A stretch of DNA of 64,000 nucleotides from positions 834,501-898,500 of the forward strand of contig JAZARR010000070.1 in the NCBI GenBank assembly GCA_037389465.1. The letters run 5' to 3'. The notes below the pieces were generated by a model. The model had not been told where the DNA came from, ran no database searches, and saw nothing but the letters and a program-made list of their open reading frames with translations. The number at the start of each line of letters is the position of its first letter. Position 1 is the stretch's first letter. This document shows positions 50,782 through 63,701 of this stretch, one piece after another. The DNA is from Baylisascaris procyonis (Eukaryota; Nematoda; Chromadorea; Rhabditida; Ascarididae). A program made the translations under genes and the position numbers.

Positions 50782-51168
50782 AGCCAAGCGTGAAATGATA
50801 CAGCCAGGAAATGGGAGGGTAATGACTAGATGAATTCAGATCTCTTTGAGGATCTGCATCCGTTTCGGTCGAGTAGAGTGCGAGACAACACAGTTTATCT
50901 CACCTGTACAGTAGGGTGACCAACAAGAAGGGACACTAGGATAGCTCGAGTTGCCGCACGATCCCTAGTCGCACTCGGCGATAGCCACACGTATGATGCC
51001 ATCAAAATTACGGAAGCTCTCCTTACAGGAGCAATTGAATCAATTTTACTGTAGACGGTCATGTGTGTAGTAAAATACTATTCCACACAATCTCATGTTC
51101 AGAAAAACTCTATGAAAAGGACGTTTACCCTCCCACTTCCTGGCTGTACTATTTCATCCTTGTCATTT
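50782..51168. mobile_element. Candidate MITE-like element with terminal inverted repeats
   Basis: The 31 bases at 50792-50822 (core TACAGCCAGGAA and TGGGAGGGTAA) recur inverted at 51125-51155 with three mismatches, and weaker pairing continues outward for about 12 bases. The interior (about 300 bases) is GC-richer than its flanks and has no reading frame for a transposase. It is therefore at best a non-autonomous element. Target-site duplications could not be identified. Confidence 0.55.
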
Positions 51169-53531
51169 CCTCGTTTCGTAAAGACCGGCGAATTTCTCAT
51201 ACATTCACTACCTTTTTCTGCACAATAAGGTCATAAGAGTGAAGAATCTTGCCTAGGCGTTAAGCATTGCACTTCAAGCATAGTGCATAAATATGGGGTG
51301 ATAGAGCGACTCATATTTAAATCTAAACGGTTGTTTATTAAGAAATTTCAACAACAGAGATACAACGAGATTCAAATGAATAAAGGATTTGCGTATTTGC
51401 CATTAGCAGGTTTGGGAATCGAATATGAACATCCTTAACGGGCATTACATCCAGGTGGGCAAGCAAAGTGCTCTAGCAAATATGGACGTTCATGAATTTA
51501 AGTCACTTTCATTGGAAGCGTACAGATCCCTGTCTCTTTGCCCTTCCCTTTCACATAGTTGTTTATCGTTTGATTCGCATTCACTTGCTTGCTTACAAAG
51601 GGAATTACATAGAATTAGCGCTGAAGCAATAAACACACCGGCGGTATTTATATTAAACAAACAGCATATAAACGTTTACATAGTGATCCAATGTAAATTT
51701 TTTTTTTGCAACATATGGGATCATCGGGAATATGCACCCCGAAATGTGTAATGGCAAGCTTCAAATATATCCCTAAAACTAAGCAAATAGTGAGGATTGA
51801 AATAAGAAAAGAAGGTGAATACATTGAACAAAGATATCCCTTGTAGGAAATCTTTGACAAAAATCAGGGGACATCAAAATTTAACTACGATATCTTCTTC
51901 GTCAGTACTATTATTCACTATCAAACATTTCGAAACAAAGCAGTGATAAACTAAAATCAAAATCAAAAAAAATTTTTGTTCATTACACCTCGAAGAAGTG
52001 ATAATAGGCTCTAGCATCAGGTACACAGTTGAAATACACCTAGAATTATGTGAAAAACTATAAAAATTTATATTTGCATAAGCGAATAAATCCACTAAAA
52101 ATTTAATTAACATAAACTTTGGCACAAACGAATGGGAATTCCATTGACTGGATGTAAAGCAACGATTTACTATTATGCGATTATTTAACCCACTCGCTTC
52201 TATTATTAATTATGAAATTCGAGTTTTCAAGCAAATTTCTCTTCAAGTAAATAAAATTCCCACTTCACTTTCCTTCTTGCAAAAAAAAAGACGGGAAAAA
52301 ATTTTTCAATCATTCATCAACAAATCAACGCAATCCTATAAAAATATATTACATCCTCAAGCAGGATGTTTAGTCACTTATTAAAAAAATATTTAGTGAA
52401 ACGAACGCATATGATTGGGGAAATACAAGGAAAAAGCCTAAAATTGCTTAGCCCATACATACCGCTCAGCAACGAATTGAACTACTAATAGATAATCAAA
52501 CCATAATAAAAAATTAAAAAACTCAAAATTTATAGCGCATTTTTGAGAATTTTCTCGATACGATAGATACCCATAACAATTTCCCAGGATCCCCTAAAAG
52601 ATCCCCAACGATAGATATTCGTTCACTTCACCTAAACAACACAGAGAGAACTTTCAAAACAAAAAGAAAACACCTGAGACAACAATTAGAGAAACACATT
52701 ATCACAAACAAAATGACAAAAATAATCAACTCAATCTTCTCAAGTTAAAAAATATTGCTGAAGGTGCCCGCATTCCGCTTCCGGAAATATTCACCGGACA
52801 GACCCGGCAAATATTCCGTAAAACATTTTCCGCAAGTATATTCCGCAAAAATCACCCTACTAAATCCTACTTTGTTCGCCCTCATTTCCATGGAGTTGCC
52901 ATATTCGAAAAAAAAAAAAACACCACCCACTAACTCAGCATTAAAACCTGAATAAGTGGGTGCCATCACCATCTAATAGCAGTTCTTCAACGCCCACCTC
53001 ACCAATCATGGAGGATTTCCTTCCGCAAGAGGTACAATAAAAGATCATTATACTTATACATCGTCTTCATCGAAAGACATCTAAAATACTTCACTAAGCG
53101 ACGTACGTTATTAATCTACCGTTGACTAATTATACACTTCAAATACACATATTAAAGAAAAAACTTAAGTTTAAATACTGCAAATACACAATTATAATAT
53201 AGTAAAACAAAAATACTACTACTGCAAGCACATATTAATTCATCTTTGAATAAAATCTTTTATAAAATCAAAAAAGCATTTTCACTCAAAACGAAGGTTT
53301 ACTGCCCTTTCATATGTTCTATTTTTTGCTGAACAAGTCTATCGTTCATAGAAAATCTTAAAACAGTTAAAGCAGTGCCCTAAAATGCTTGAAAGCAATC
53401 TTAGAAACTTGAAATCCCCCCCCCCCCCCCCCCTCCAATAAAAATGAATCATCTCCGATTCTAGCAAACAAACACCGGCATAGCACCAGACTCTAGTATG
53501 TGTCCTTTAAAGAATTATTAAGCCGAAAGGC
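51169..53531. other. Intergenic region between convergent rpn-7 and dpy-21
   Basis: No gene recognised. The frame at 51425-51751 (108 codons, plus) has no domain and low-complexity Ser/Leu stretches. The right end is the dpy-21 3' untranslated region. A segment at 52755-52870 is locally GC-richer with repeated ATTCCG motifs. Confidence 0.4.
53416..53433. repeat. C-tract, longest in the window
   Basis: Eighteen C in a row on the plus strand, about 100 bases after the dpy-21 stop codon and so a G-run in its probable 3' untranslated region. Confidence 0.95.
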
Positions 53532-56500
53532 CTACTTGACACCAGTAGATTGGCCATTTCGCTTTGTGCAGCTGCTTGATGCCTCTTGTGTTGCAGATGG
53601 TGATTGCGACTCCGCATGAGTTTCATTACTCTCCTCCTCGTAATACTGCCTCAATCGGACATGCCACGCAATTGATGAACATGCACTCACCGTTCTGAAC
53701 TGATGGATCACACCACGTGGTAGAAAATATGCATCGTTGTCATGCAGCTGCAAATTAACACCTCATAAAACGATCGTACAATAGCCTTACCCCCCCCCCC
53801 CCCTCCCTCCTTTCTCAAAAGTCTCACACCAATAAACAGCTCATTTAAAGTCATATTAGCCAAACATCATCCAGCCGATGGAAACGACAATAACCAACAT
53901 AGGTGGTCAAATATGACTCAAATTATTGGGGAATCAACTCATACAATAGTAATTCAAGAAACTATGTATAGTTTGGTTTAACCATAGACCCATGAACATG
54001 AAAGCACTTAACGCATTGCTCATGTGTAAAAAAAGTGCCAAACTTGTGACCGAATATTCCATTTAGACGCACAACCTTCACTACAGATTTTTTTCTACAG
54101 TTTGATACGTTTAAAATATGCAGTCTTTAAAATGGTATCCCCCCTGCCTCTACCACCCCTCTCCCCTCCCCTGGTCCATATAGAAACAAAAAAAATATGC
54201 AGTATTTGACTCTCAGCAATGTGCATACCTGAAACCTGGCATATCGGATACCATCTCTTCTCAGCTGATTTAGTTTCGCTTCTTCCACCCACTGCACGCA
54301 CTGAAATAGGAGTTCTTGATGCAAAGATTTAATAAACACTCTCTACGAGTCACGGATATAAATGCACTAAAAAAGTAGTTTTTGTTTATTTTGCCGCAAA
54401 TTCAATGGCTTTTTGATCTGGTATCGCTTAGACGAGATCGAACCTCTTTTTGCTTCGTCAATCAGCCAAACGGCAAAAGTGTTTTAAGTTTTAATCTAAC
54501 CCAACATTTTAGAACCCCCACAGTTTTAACTGCAGTGTTGAGTTTGGCTAAATGTGATAAGAAAACTGATAACAAGTAAAGTTAGGGTGATAAACTCATC
54601 ACACTTCACTCCACTAGTATATGAATACATGTAGTAATATGCCCATTTTCAACGTTACGAAGTAAAACTTCTTCCTCAGCTAAAAACACTATTTCATCGT
54701 AGCTATACAAAAGATGATGGATGAAAAAATGCGAAAGAAAATAAACCTGTGACATGGGTGGTTCAAAAAGATCCAATTGCAATCGTTCAACAAGTGTATA
54801 GAAATCACTTGCGTGAAAGCAAACCACATCTTTCACGATACGATTTTCGCGATTCCTGAAGCTCATAATAAAAATATTTAACTGTATCACTTTACATCAA
54901 ATATCACATAAAACTATCACTACGATCAACGATATGCAAGCATTATTGAGCAAGGAAGTGTTCAGGTTCAACGGTCAAGCAAAAGCAATAAACACTAACT
55001 TCTTTTCGTTTGGCCCCACAATGGCTTGTAAGAAGCCCACAGCAGCCGTCGTTTTCCTTTCAAGACCATCTCCTACGTGATCCGCATGTGCAGGTGTACG
55101 ATCCTCGAACAAGAATTCGCGATGCTCCCTCGACCTTCGAAGAGGAAAATAGTAGTAAATGGATAAATGTCTCGGCAGTAAAAGAAGTCAAGCAAGAAGC
55201 CAAATCAAGAGACTCATGTCCAACATTTTTCAAAGCGAATATGAATTTTAGATCCATGAAGTGCGGCAATAGCTCTGAACATGTTCATATTCGTGCAACA
55301 GTTGACCTGGATAAATTCTTAACAAATTTGGCAAGCAAGAGCATAAATAATACCTGTATGAAAGGTGATGAGATGGTCGACAAGAGTTACGTCGACGTGA
55401 TTTGTCGTCTTTTGGCTCATCAGCACGGATCAACTTAAAATGAAATCTCTTTCATTAACGTTGTAATGCTCAGTGAATACAATAGCTAAAATTTACCATA
55501 ATGGGATCGGTGAATGATAAACGAATTGAAATACGAAATCTGAAACAAAAAGTACCAAAATTCGCCGAAAAATCAACTCTATGATGATAACAAAAAAAAA
55601 AAATAAATAAATAAAAATAAATACATAAATAAATAAATAAAATAAAAATAAAAATAATCAGAATATCCGATTGCTAGGATTCAGTGACGATGCCAAACTA
55701 GCCACCAACAGGTAATTAAGATTGGCGAATGGTGAAATCATCTCACCTGTTCGCCTGGTCGAACCCAAAATATTGGACCATCGTCACTATCGGCAGGGCT
55801 GTCCATTTCAGCACACGAGTATTCACCCCAAGGCATTAATAATCTTAGCATTGGGAATTCTTCGATCTTCTCCAATAATTCCTATAAAAGATCTAGCTAA
55901 ATATGCTTTACGCCAACAATTCCTCTTTCAACTATGCTAAATTGAAATGAATCAAAATATACAATTATTAAACATACAAAGAATGATTAACAACCATTAT
56001 ACCTTCATATACTTTCTTTCTCTTTTAGTGATAAGTAAAGCTCTTCCCATCGAGCATAATATTCCTTTATAATGGGCAATAAAACCTAAATATGCTAACC
56101 TTGAAATAATCGCCACATTCTTCTTGCTTTGTTCCAACGATGCTTAACGCATGCAATGGCCCATACCTGCAAAAACAGGAAATAACTAACCTATACCTGA
56201 AAAAAAAAACAGGAAATAGCTAAAGGAGCATAAACCTGCTAGCACTACTCAAAACAACCTTCCTAAACCATTAAGTCATAAACAATGCATCAAATCCGTG
56301 ACAACGTTATCAACACTATCAAATGATTGTTGTTATCAATAACGCCGTATTTTTCTAAATGCGATCCGTGGAAAACAGCATTATGCAATATTGCAATGCA
56401 ATGCAATGCAATGCAATAGAACGGCATTATGCAATATTTGAAGCATCATAGCTACCACAATATTAATAAAGGAACGCACCTATAGGTTCCATGATGACAA

Positions 56501-59500
56501 GTTTCCATTGCACGTTCATAATATTCGGAGATGGTCGTCGTATGGACGATTTGTTTGTTTAATAATGCACCCACTTTTACAGGAAGATGTGGATAAGTTT
56601 TTGCCAAATATTCCAATGTGTTCTGAAATATAAAATTAACAAAGAAGAAAAATGAAAAAGCACTAAAAACATTTCAAAAATGCAAAAACAGTATGCCCGA
56701 AATATTCCACAAGTTTCATCACTTATTCCCTAGCGAAATGATCCTGGTAAAGACATTTCGATGTTTCCCACATTTCCTTTTATTACGAACAGAAAAGAGA
56801 AAATGAACAAAAAAAAGGTTTCCGCGACATAAATTAGTACGTGAAGCCCGCTTATCTCATATTTCCATGGTGATCGACGATGGGATTTTACAGCAAAGTA
56901 CTACGATGTGGACTCCGATTCAAGCAAGAAACCAGCGAAATGCATCATTTCTCAGTAAAGAAAATAATTATTGACCAGTTTTCATAAGACAATTTCTATG
57001 ATTAATGTGAGACGCTTAGAGTCGAGCGTACTCATTTACCCGTCGGGAAACAAGAACGATACCTGAATATAACCGGTTGCATTCTCAACGATACCGATCA
57101 CAAATATTGGAATGCCCTCCGTTTCTGCAAGGCCAAGAGCAATGAATTCACGGGTGAATTGCTCCCTCTCGAGTTCATCGAAATGTTTCGTTATTTGTGA
57201 CCAATTAGCTTTCAACATCGATGCACCTCCATTTGGATGCATTTCAATTCGAATAAATTTACGGAACTGAAATTTTTCTTTTATTATGATTGATCAGCCA
57301 TGTCGCTTAATGATCTCTTTATAATCACAAATAAAAATGCCCCATCGCACTTTTCGATCGTATTTAAAAAAAAAAAAAAACAACTGACAGGAATAAAGAA
57401 GTTGGTAGGCTGAAACAATTCTGATCATGCAATTATCTTTACTCGAAAGGGTAGGTATCTATGATATAAAAACGAAATTTTTGTAGCAAACTTCCAGTAA
57501 AACAAAAATAATCTCTCTAGTCAAACAGCAGCAAACGTCGACAGTCGGAAAAATGCGCCCAACAAAAATGGTAAATTGGCTCTATGTGAGCTCAGAACGC
57601 GTACATATCACAAGGAACAGAAAAATCTTGGAATATATGAAGTGCCGAATGATGCAGCATAAAAGCATTTTACATCAAGAACGATTACCTTTTCTGAGAC
57701 TCTCGGCAATAAGTCCTTCCATCGACGACGTCCTTCACTTTTGCTGTTTCTTGTATCGCCATCTTTCAGCGGTACCTTTTTGGAGGATTCCTTAGCTGTT
57801 CCACTGTTTTTTATAATCTCTGAAGGCGCAGATGAGCCACTCGTTGTCGAATCTGTCGCACCACTTGTTGAAGGTGTACAACAGCCGCCAAGCCTGTAAC
57901 GCAATATTTAGTATAAAAAAGTTTGATAGATAAAAGGGAACATGCATACTTGAATGGTGCCCTCATATATATACGATCAAATTCCACACAAAGATTCGTA
58001 ATGAATTGGTTTCTGGCAAACTCGGAATAACACCAAATGTTGCAACAAGTAGGCAGCACTTTTTCAGTGATATGAAAGAGACGTCAATCTAATCCATGCT
58101 TTACAACATATCAATTCTGCTAGATAATCCCGCACTAAATTTTCGTCTATCTTCCAAATAGTACAAACGTTCAAAGAATAGTAAAAACTATAAGTCAGCT
58201 GTCATTAAACTAATGACTAAGTGAGTGAGCAATCCCTCAACGATAACATGAAAAGACTTCTAGCTGGTATCAATAAGAACATACCCTATAAGCGCAGCAG
58301 ATGACAACAGATCAAGACCAGTGATAACCTCTTCCTTTACGCCGCTCAACATCAACGTCGAACAAGTTGCATTTGGGTTTTCCCCGTCCTGCAAATTAAA
58401 ATTCACTATCTTATAAGGTGAATCAGACATAATCTCTTTTCTTTCAATATATTTTCTCACTGAAATGAGTAACGAATTGCGCTAAGCTCAACAACGAATA
58501 CGTAGAAGTGAAAATTAAAAAAATCTAAGCATAAAAAATTTACTTATCAAATCTCACTTTAAAGGAGTTTATTATATGTTATAAGTAAACAACTGAAATA
58601 ACCAGAAACCGCAAACCTCTGACAAGTGTTCCATTTTCACATTGGATTCTTGATTTACAGTTGAAGATCCGATCTGTGGTCTATCATCTACTGCATCAGT
58701 ATCGCCATCATGTCGCTTTTCTTTCTTTAAATTGCTTTTATTCTCTTTTTCACCGCTCTCCTCATCCGAACATGTTGCCGTTCGTTTCACGACACCTGTC
58801 ATAATCAAACAACGTAAACTTCAAGGAAAGACTAATTCAACACCACTTTCGTTTGCATTATTCATCACTTCATGGCTTCGTCTTCATCTCACTCACCCTC
58901 AACCCCTTCTAGGTAGAGATTTTGGGACTCTCGTTTATTTATGTAACGGAATAACCCCAGTGTGAACTTCATTTAGTTAGTTCTTGCTCCAGTACCCTTC
59001 TAATCGCTATTAATAAACACATCAGCATTCGTAAGTCGCAAAATTTGCTACGAATTCTATAAACAAATGAAGGTCAGAAAATACTTCATAGAAAGCAAGC
59101 GAACAGTTGATAAATGTGGGAAAGACATTAGAAAGTAGGTAAATATAATTTCAGATGCCGAAATTCAAAGGCGGATAACAATAAAACATGCAGGTGTTTT
59201 TTAAAGTTTCCTATCTTCCACGCATTAAAGCACCCTTATCTAGATAAATGAAATGGGGTAATGAAAAAGGAAGATACCTTTTTTGAAGGAGGAATTTCTG
59301 ACATCATTCGATTTTCGAGATGCTATCTTACTAGTGGCTTTCGTTGCCCAACTCTCCTTCGTCTTGTTTGCTGTGCTTTTTCCTTTATGCATTTTTCCAT
59401 CTGCGCTCTTTGCTTTTGTATCTTTCTCTTGCAAGTGTCTATCCTTTGCAATTTTGTTGTTTGTTTCTTCGGATTCCGTTGTTGTTACTTCGTTTACAAT

Positions 59501-62500
59501 GCGTCCCTTCTTTGAATTGCCGCCATTCGTCAGTTTCGCTATTTCCTCTTTGCGTTTTCTTTCTTTTCCTTTTTCTTTTTCCTTCGGCGTAACATTATTT
59601 CCTTCTAGCATTTTCTTCTGTGATGTACTCTCTCCATCCGTAGAAGAACCTTCTACTGAATAATTCCCTTTCTCACTGATCACTTCTTCATTCCCAATTT
59701 TTTCCTCGGCAACTCTACCTTTCTTTTTTTTCTTCTCGTAGTCACCACTCTGTTTCAACATATCCTTCTCTCCAGCTCGTTCTTTCTCCAATTCTCTCGG
59801 TCCTGAATTCTTTTCTGAAATTGCTTCACTCGGCTTTTGCTTTGCCTTAGTTGTTTCTTGCTCACATCTCTCATCGCAGACCTTTTCTGAACGTGATGCT
59901 ACCTTATTTCCGTTCGTCAAAGGTCTTCGTTCGTTAGATTCATTTTGATTCAAAGTGCTCTCCTTTCGTTCAGGGATTCGCTTTTTATAATCGATGGCAG
60001 CACTTGATGAAGCCTTTTTCTGTATCTTCTTCTCCTGTGATTGTTTCGGTGCAAAATCAGCTAATGCAAGAAGTATAGGATCCATTGCAATTGAAGTGGG
60101 TTGTTGCTGTGTTTGTTTCGATGTGAACAACGATGACGCTTCTATAAATATGCACGTCTTTAAAAACTTCAAATCAAACATTGCCGAAATAAAACAGCAA
60201 ATAATCATTTATAGTGGTAATTCTTTTGTTGCCCTTTCATCAACTTCAACTCTGCTAGAAGCTATGTTACGAAATAAAATTTCGTTCTGCAAAATCTTTT
60301 AAATTTGACTACTATAAATGTGACATCGTTAAAGCGCTGAGGCTGAAGCTCAAATAACAGTTCATTTCAAATTCAAAACGTAATCCGATCATTGTTTTAT
60401 ATTAAAAAAAAAAAACAGCTGAAGCAACAAAAATTCCTTCATGAAATGTCAAAAACCGTGCAGATCGATACGGAAATGAAGGGAAGAAACGATGAGGAAA
60501 CTTGTGCAACGAATCTATAAATGAGCAAATTACTGAATATTTCTATATTTAAATGTTGATGAAATGATAGAAATATTCATATGCAAATGCATTTATCACT
60601 TTTCTTTCAATTAACGTAATTAAAACATAAGAGCGAAATAAAATTGGCAAATGTAGTCTTTCAGAATAAAAAAAAAGGCCGGAAAATGTTTAAAACAATG
60701 TCGAGACCTGTTGTTGATTTCGTTTTAGGTGGTTCTGGCTGTTTCGGTGAAGCTGTCATAGAGGAACTACTGCTCACAGTTGTACTCTGTGGTTGAGGTG
60801 GCGGTGGAGGTGGTGGTGGTGGTGGTGGCGACAACATATCGTTATGCGGAACTCCATCACTGAAATATTCACAACGATGTACATCCTGCGAGTCGTTTAT
60901 TATACAATGATTTACCCTCTTCGCCAAGAAGAACAAGAACAAGAATTTTTTAAAAAGTTTTCATTGTGCATAGAGCATATAAAGATATTCGCTTATAAAC
61001 GATTAATATTGTCTCTGGAAAATAGCCGAAGGGATATAGCGGCTTGCAATAACTACTAAAGAAAAACGCCATTTCTGTTAATTTATGAAGAGTTAATAAA
61101 CTCAACTGTGCTGCCAACAGGACGTTATTTTTCAGCATTATGCACTAATCGCGATCTGGTGGAAAAAAGGCGCAAATGTCCGGTGAAAATGTGGTATATA
61201 TGATTTCAAATTCTTTATAAGCGCTATAAAACGTTAACATAGATTCTAACTCTCACAAAAGAAAAAACCAAGAAATGATGTTAGAATGTTGGGGGAAAAA
61301 CCAAATCAAAGCCAAAATAGTGGCTTTAAGTTTTGTGAAATATGATCGAATACCTTTGTATCGGAGATGCATATTCATAACTCGATGGTGTGCCAAGTGA
61401 AACATCCGTAGGCCAAGGTGGTCGAGTTTGATAGATCGGAACTCCATATGGAGGAGCTGGCTCCGTTCCGGCACCAAAATCCATTAAACCGACATGATGA
61501 GTTGGTGGTATTCTCCCGGGAGAAATGCCACCATCAAAAACGACCGCATTGAGTGGAATTGGCCCACTTGCATTTCCCAATGGTTGTGGGCTTTTAAGTG
61601 GCAAGACAGGTATACGATGCACCACTGGCATTATGCTTTTACTATTTGAGGATGACATACCCCCGCAGTAACCCACACCTATAACAGAAATCATTTAAAA
61701 ATTCATTAATCAAAAAATTAAAGGATAAATGATCCCTCAATCTGGAGGCTCAGTTTCCAATTTCCTTGTGACCGGCATATTTTCAAATATTTCAAATGAC
61801 TTAAAGAAACAATTTCTCCTTGATGAATTCCAATTTTTTCTTCCCATCAAAAGACTCTAAAATATGAAAATTGGTTTTTCCGAAAAAAAAAATGCTTGAA
61901 AATTTTCCTTTTTCCTTCATTTCCTTCATCTCAACAAAATTCACTCGTATAATATAAAGCTTCTGATCCCCATCATACGTTCATGCTATACAACCTACAA
62001 AACAGAGACATGCAAATAATTAATGACTCTTAAAAATTTTACAATAGATCGTAGGCGACCTGAAACTAGAAAAGTATATAATGGACGAACCGACAAATCC
62101 AGTAGGAGACCTTTCTTGAAACGTCGACGGAGGACACAAGTTGACAGTTGGTAATACAATAACGGGACTCGATTTGCGCGGTGGTCCCCTAAATGATGGA
62201 GGCATCTGTTGTATTGCCGATTGTCTCTCTATCACCGGAGATGGCGAACGAGAGTCCACTGAAGATTTCGGTGGTTCTGGTGGCGTATGAGGTCCTCGGC
62301 GTACTCTTCTTAAAACGAAATGAAATACACTTTACGGTCAACAGAGAGAAAACATAAGCAATTCGCAAAGTAAAATATGGAAGTGGAGCCTGTAATAATC
62401 CTCCATACCTTCAAGGGGTAAGGTACTGTAATGGATACTGTGCATCGAAAAATGCAATGAGACCAAGGTGCAACCAGTGGAAATTTTAAAGGAAGAGGAT

Positions 62501-63701
62501 ACATTATGAATGGATGAACTCATGCTTACTGCGTTTCTCCTTCCTTCATCTATTTTATTTCCTTCTCCCAACAGACCATCTCAAAAATTCTACAAAATAG
62601 GCACCCTATTTCTTCTCTCTACACCCCTGTAATACCACTTCCGAATACCTAAACGATCTCCTTTTTGGCCTGATATGCCTAAAATAAAATAATTCCACAC
62701 AGAGTTCCTTGGAAAGTGTTAACGGTGAATCTTTTATGATAGTAGCAGTAAAGCAATATAAACACATCTACAACTATAGATAAACAAAATGACATACTAC
62801 GACAACATTTAATGAATAAAACAAACTTTTCAGGACGAGGCGGTGAAGGAGTTCGTGACGTACTGCCAACCGATTCGAGCTCCATAGCTGCATCTACGAA
62901 ATTGTCTCCTTGCATAACGACATCCTAAGCAATGTTCTTCATCACACATTATGATTCACTGATTTCCCCCAAGTGCCAAACGATTTAACATTGCCCTTAG
63001 CAGGTCAGTGAATAAAAAGGAAGCGGAAAACAACGAGAGCATTGCTGGATAAAATCCTTTGAGAGCAAATAAAGTCCTTTGAGCGATCAACAGTGAATCC
63101 TTATTCAAAAACAACTTCCAACAGCATCAAAATTACCCAACGCTTTATCTTAGCATATTTTTACATCCTGCAAGGTAACTACAAGGTAATATTAGCTAAA
63201 AAAATCTTACCTGTGGATGATTTTCGCTTAGAGTAGAACCACAGCCGATCGGATCGGGAGGTGTTACGGGACCACGACGATGAACACCAATAGTCAACGT
63301 ATCGGGTGGCAATGGTGGAGGTGGACATCGATAAAGAGCATCATCACGAAACGCTGAAGCGGTGAAAGAACCATTCGTATTCTGTAAATATTATTACTCG
63401 CTTTAGAGAAATTATTCAAAGACACCAAATAGCAATTAATTATATTCTATTAAGAAAAAATTATGCCACAAACAATACTAATAGTTTATAAAGTAGATTC
63501 ACAATGTTATAAGCACATAACCACGATGATTAGAAAATACGGTAAAATGTGAACATCAAAAATAGGAGTATATATAAGGAGATGTAATAAAAAAAAAGAT
63601 ATTAAAAAGAAAAAACTCACATAGTGAAAATCGTTATCACTGCTCGTCTCATGCATTCGTTTACGACTTTGTGTTAATGTTGTTGCCAATGAGTTCACAT
63701 T
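53532..63701 (-). CDS. dpy-21: DPY-21/RSBN1-family JmjC histone demethylase, 5' partial
   Basis: Twenty exons in frame from 63701 to a stop at 53532: 63621-63701, 63211-63381, 62827-62924, 62091-62308, 61354-61678, 60708-60859, 59278-60141, 58617-58795, 58285-58388, 57950-58012, 57689-57893, 57063-57266, 56480-56622, 56100-56166, 55747-55881, 55354-55433, 55000-55134, 54747-54855, 54229-54300 and 53532-53747. They give 1206 residues; C. elegans DPY-21 has about 1640. The N-terminal 800 are disordered: Pro/Ser-rich, an 11-proline run, then an 864-base Lys/Glu/Ser exon. The C-terminal 390 are the conserved domain: [62 protein letters not shown] and [10 protein letters not shown]. His1046-Ala-Asp1048 and His1150 (in-window numbering) fit a JmjC iron triad. 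DPY-21 converts H4K20me2 to H4K20me1, on X chromosomes in C. elegans. The 5' exons lie outside the window. Confidence 0.92.
53790..53803. repeat. C-tract
   Basis: Fourteen C on the plus strand in the last intron of dpy-21, a G-run in its transcript. Confidence 0.95.
55590..55655. repeat. (AAAT)n-rich tract
   Basis: A run of A9 followed by about 15 AAAT/AAATAA units, in a dpy-21 intron. Confidence 0.9.
56378..56438. repeat. TGCAA pentamer repeat flanked by a 15-base direct repeat
   Basis: GCATTATGCAATATT occurs at 56378-56392 and again at 56424-56438. Between them lie five GCAAT/TGCAA units and AGAACG. The arrangement suggests slippage or local duplication. It lies in the dpy-21 intron between 56166 and 56480. 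Confidence 0.85.

Noticed and set aside
55010..55438. Longest plus-strand frame in this part, 142 codons
   Set aside because: It opens with TTG, has no ATG for the first half, and lies opposite two confirmed dpy-21 exons (55000-55134 and 55354-55433) whose frames join in phase.
58012..58058. Longer version of a dpy-21 exon starting at 58058
   Set aside because: Its phase does not fit the preceding exon (58285-58388, phase 2), whereas the acceptor at 58013 does.
59261..59663. Plus-strand frames of 82-126 codons
   Set aside because: They are antisense shadows of the 864-base Lys/Glu-rich dpy-21 exon, which explains their Phe/Ser/Leu-rich content.
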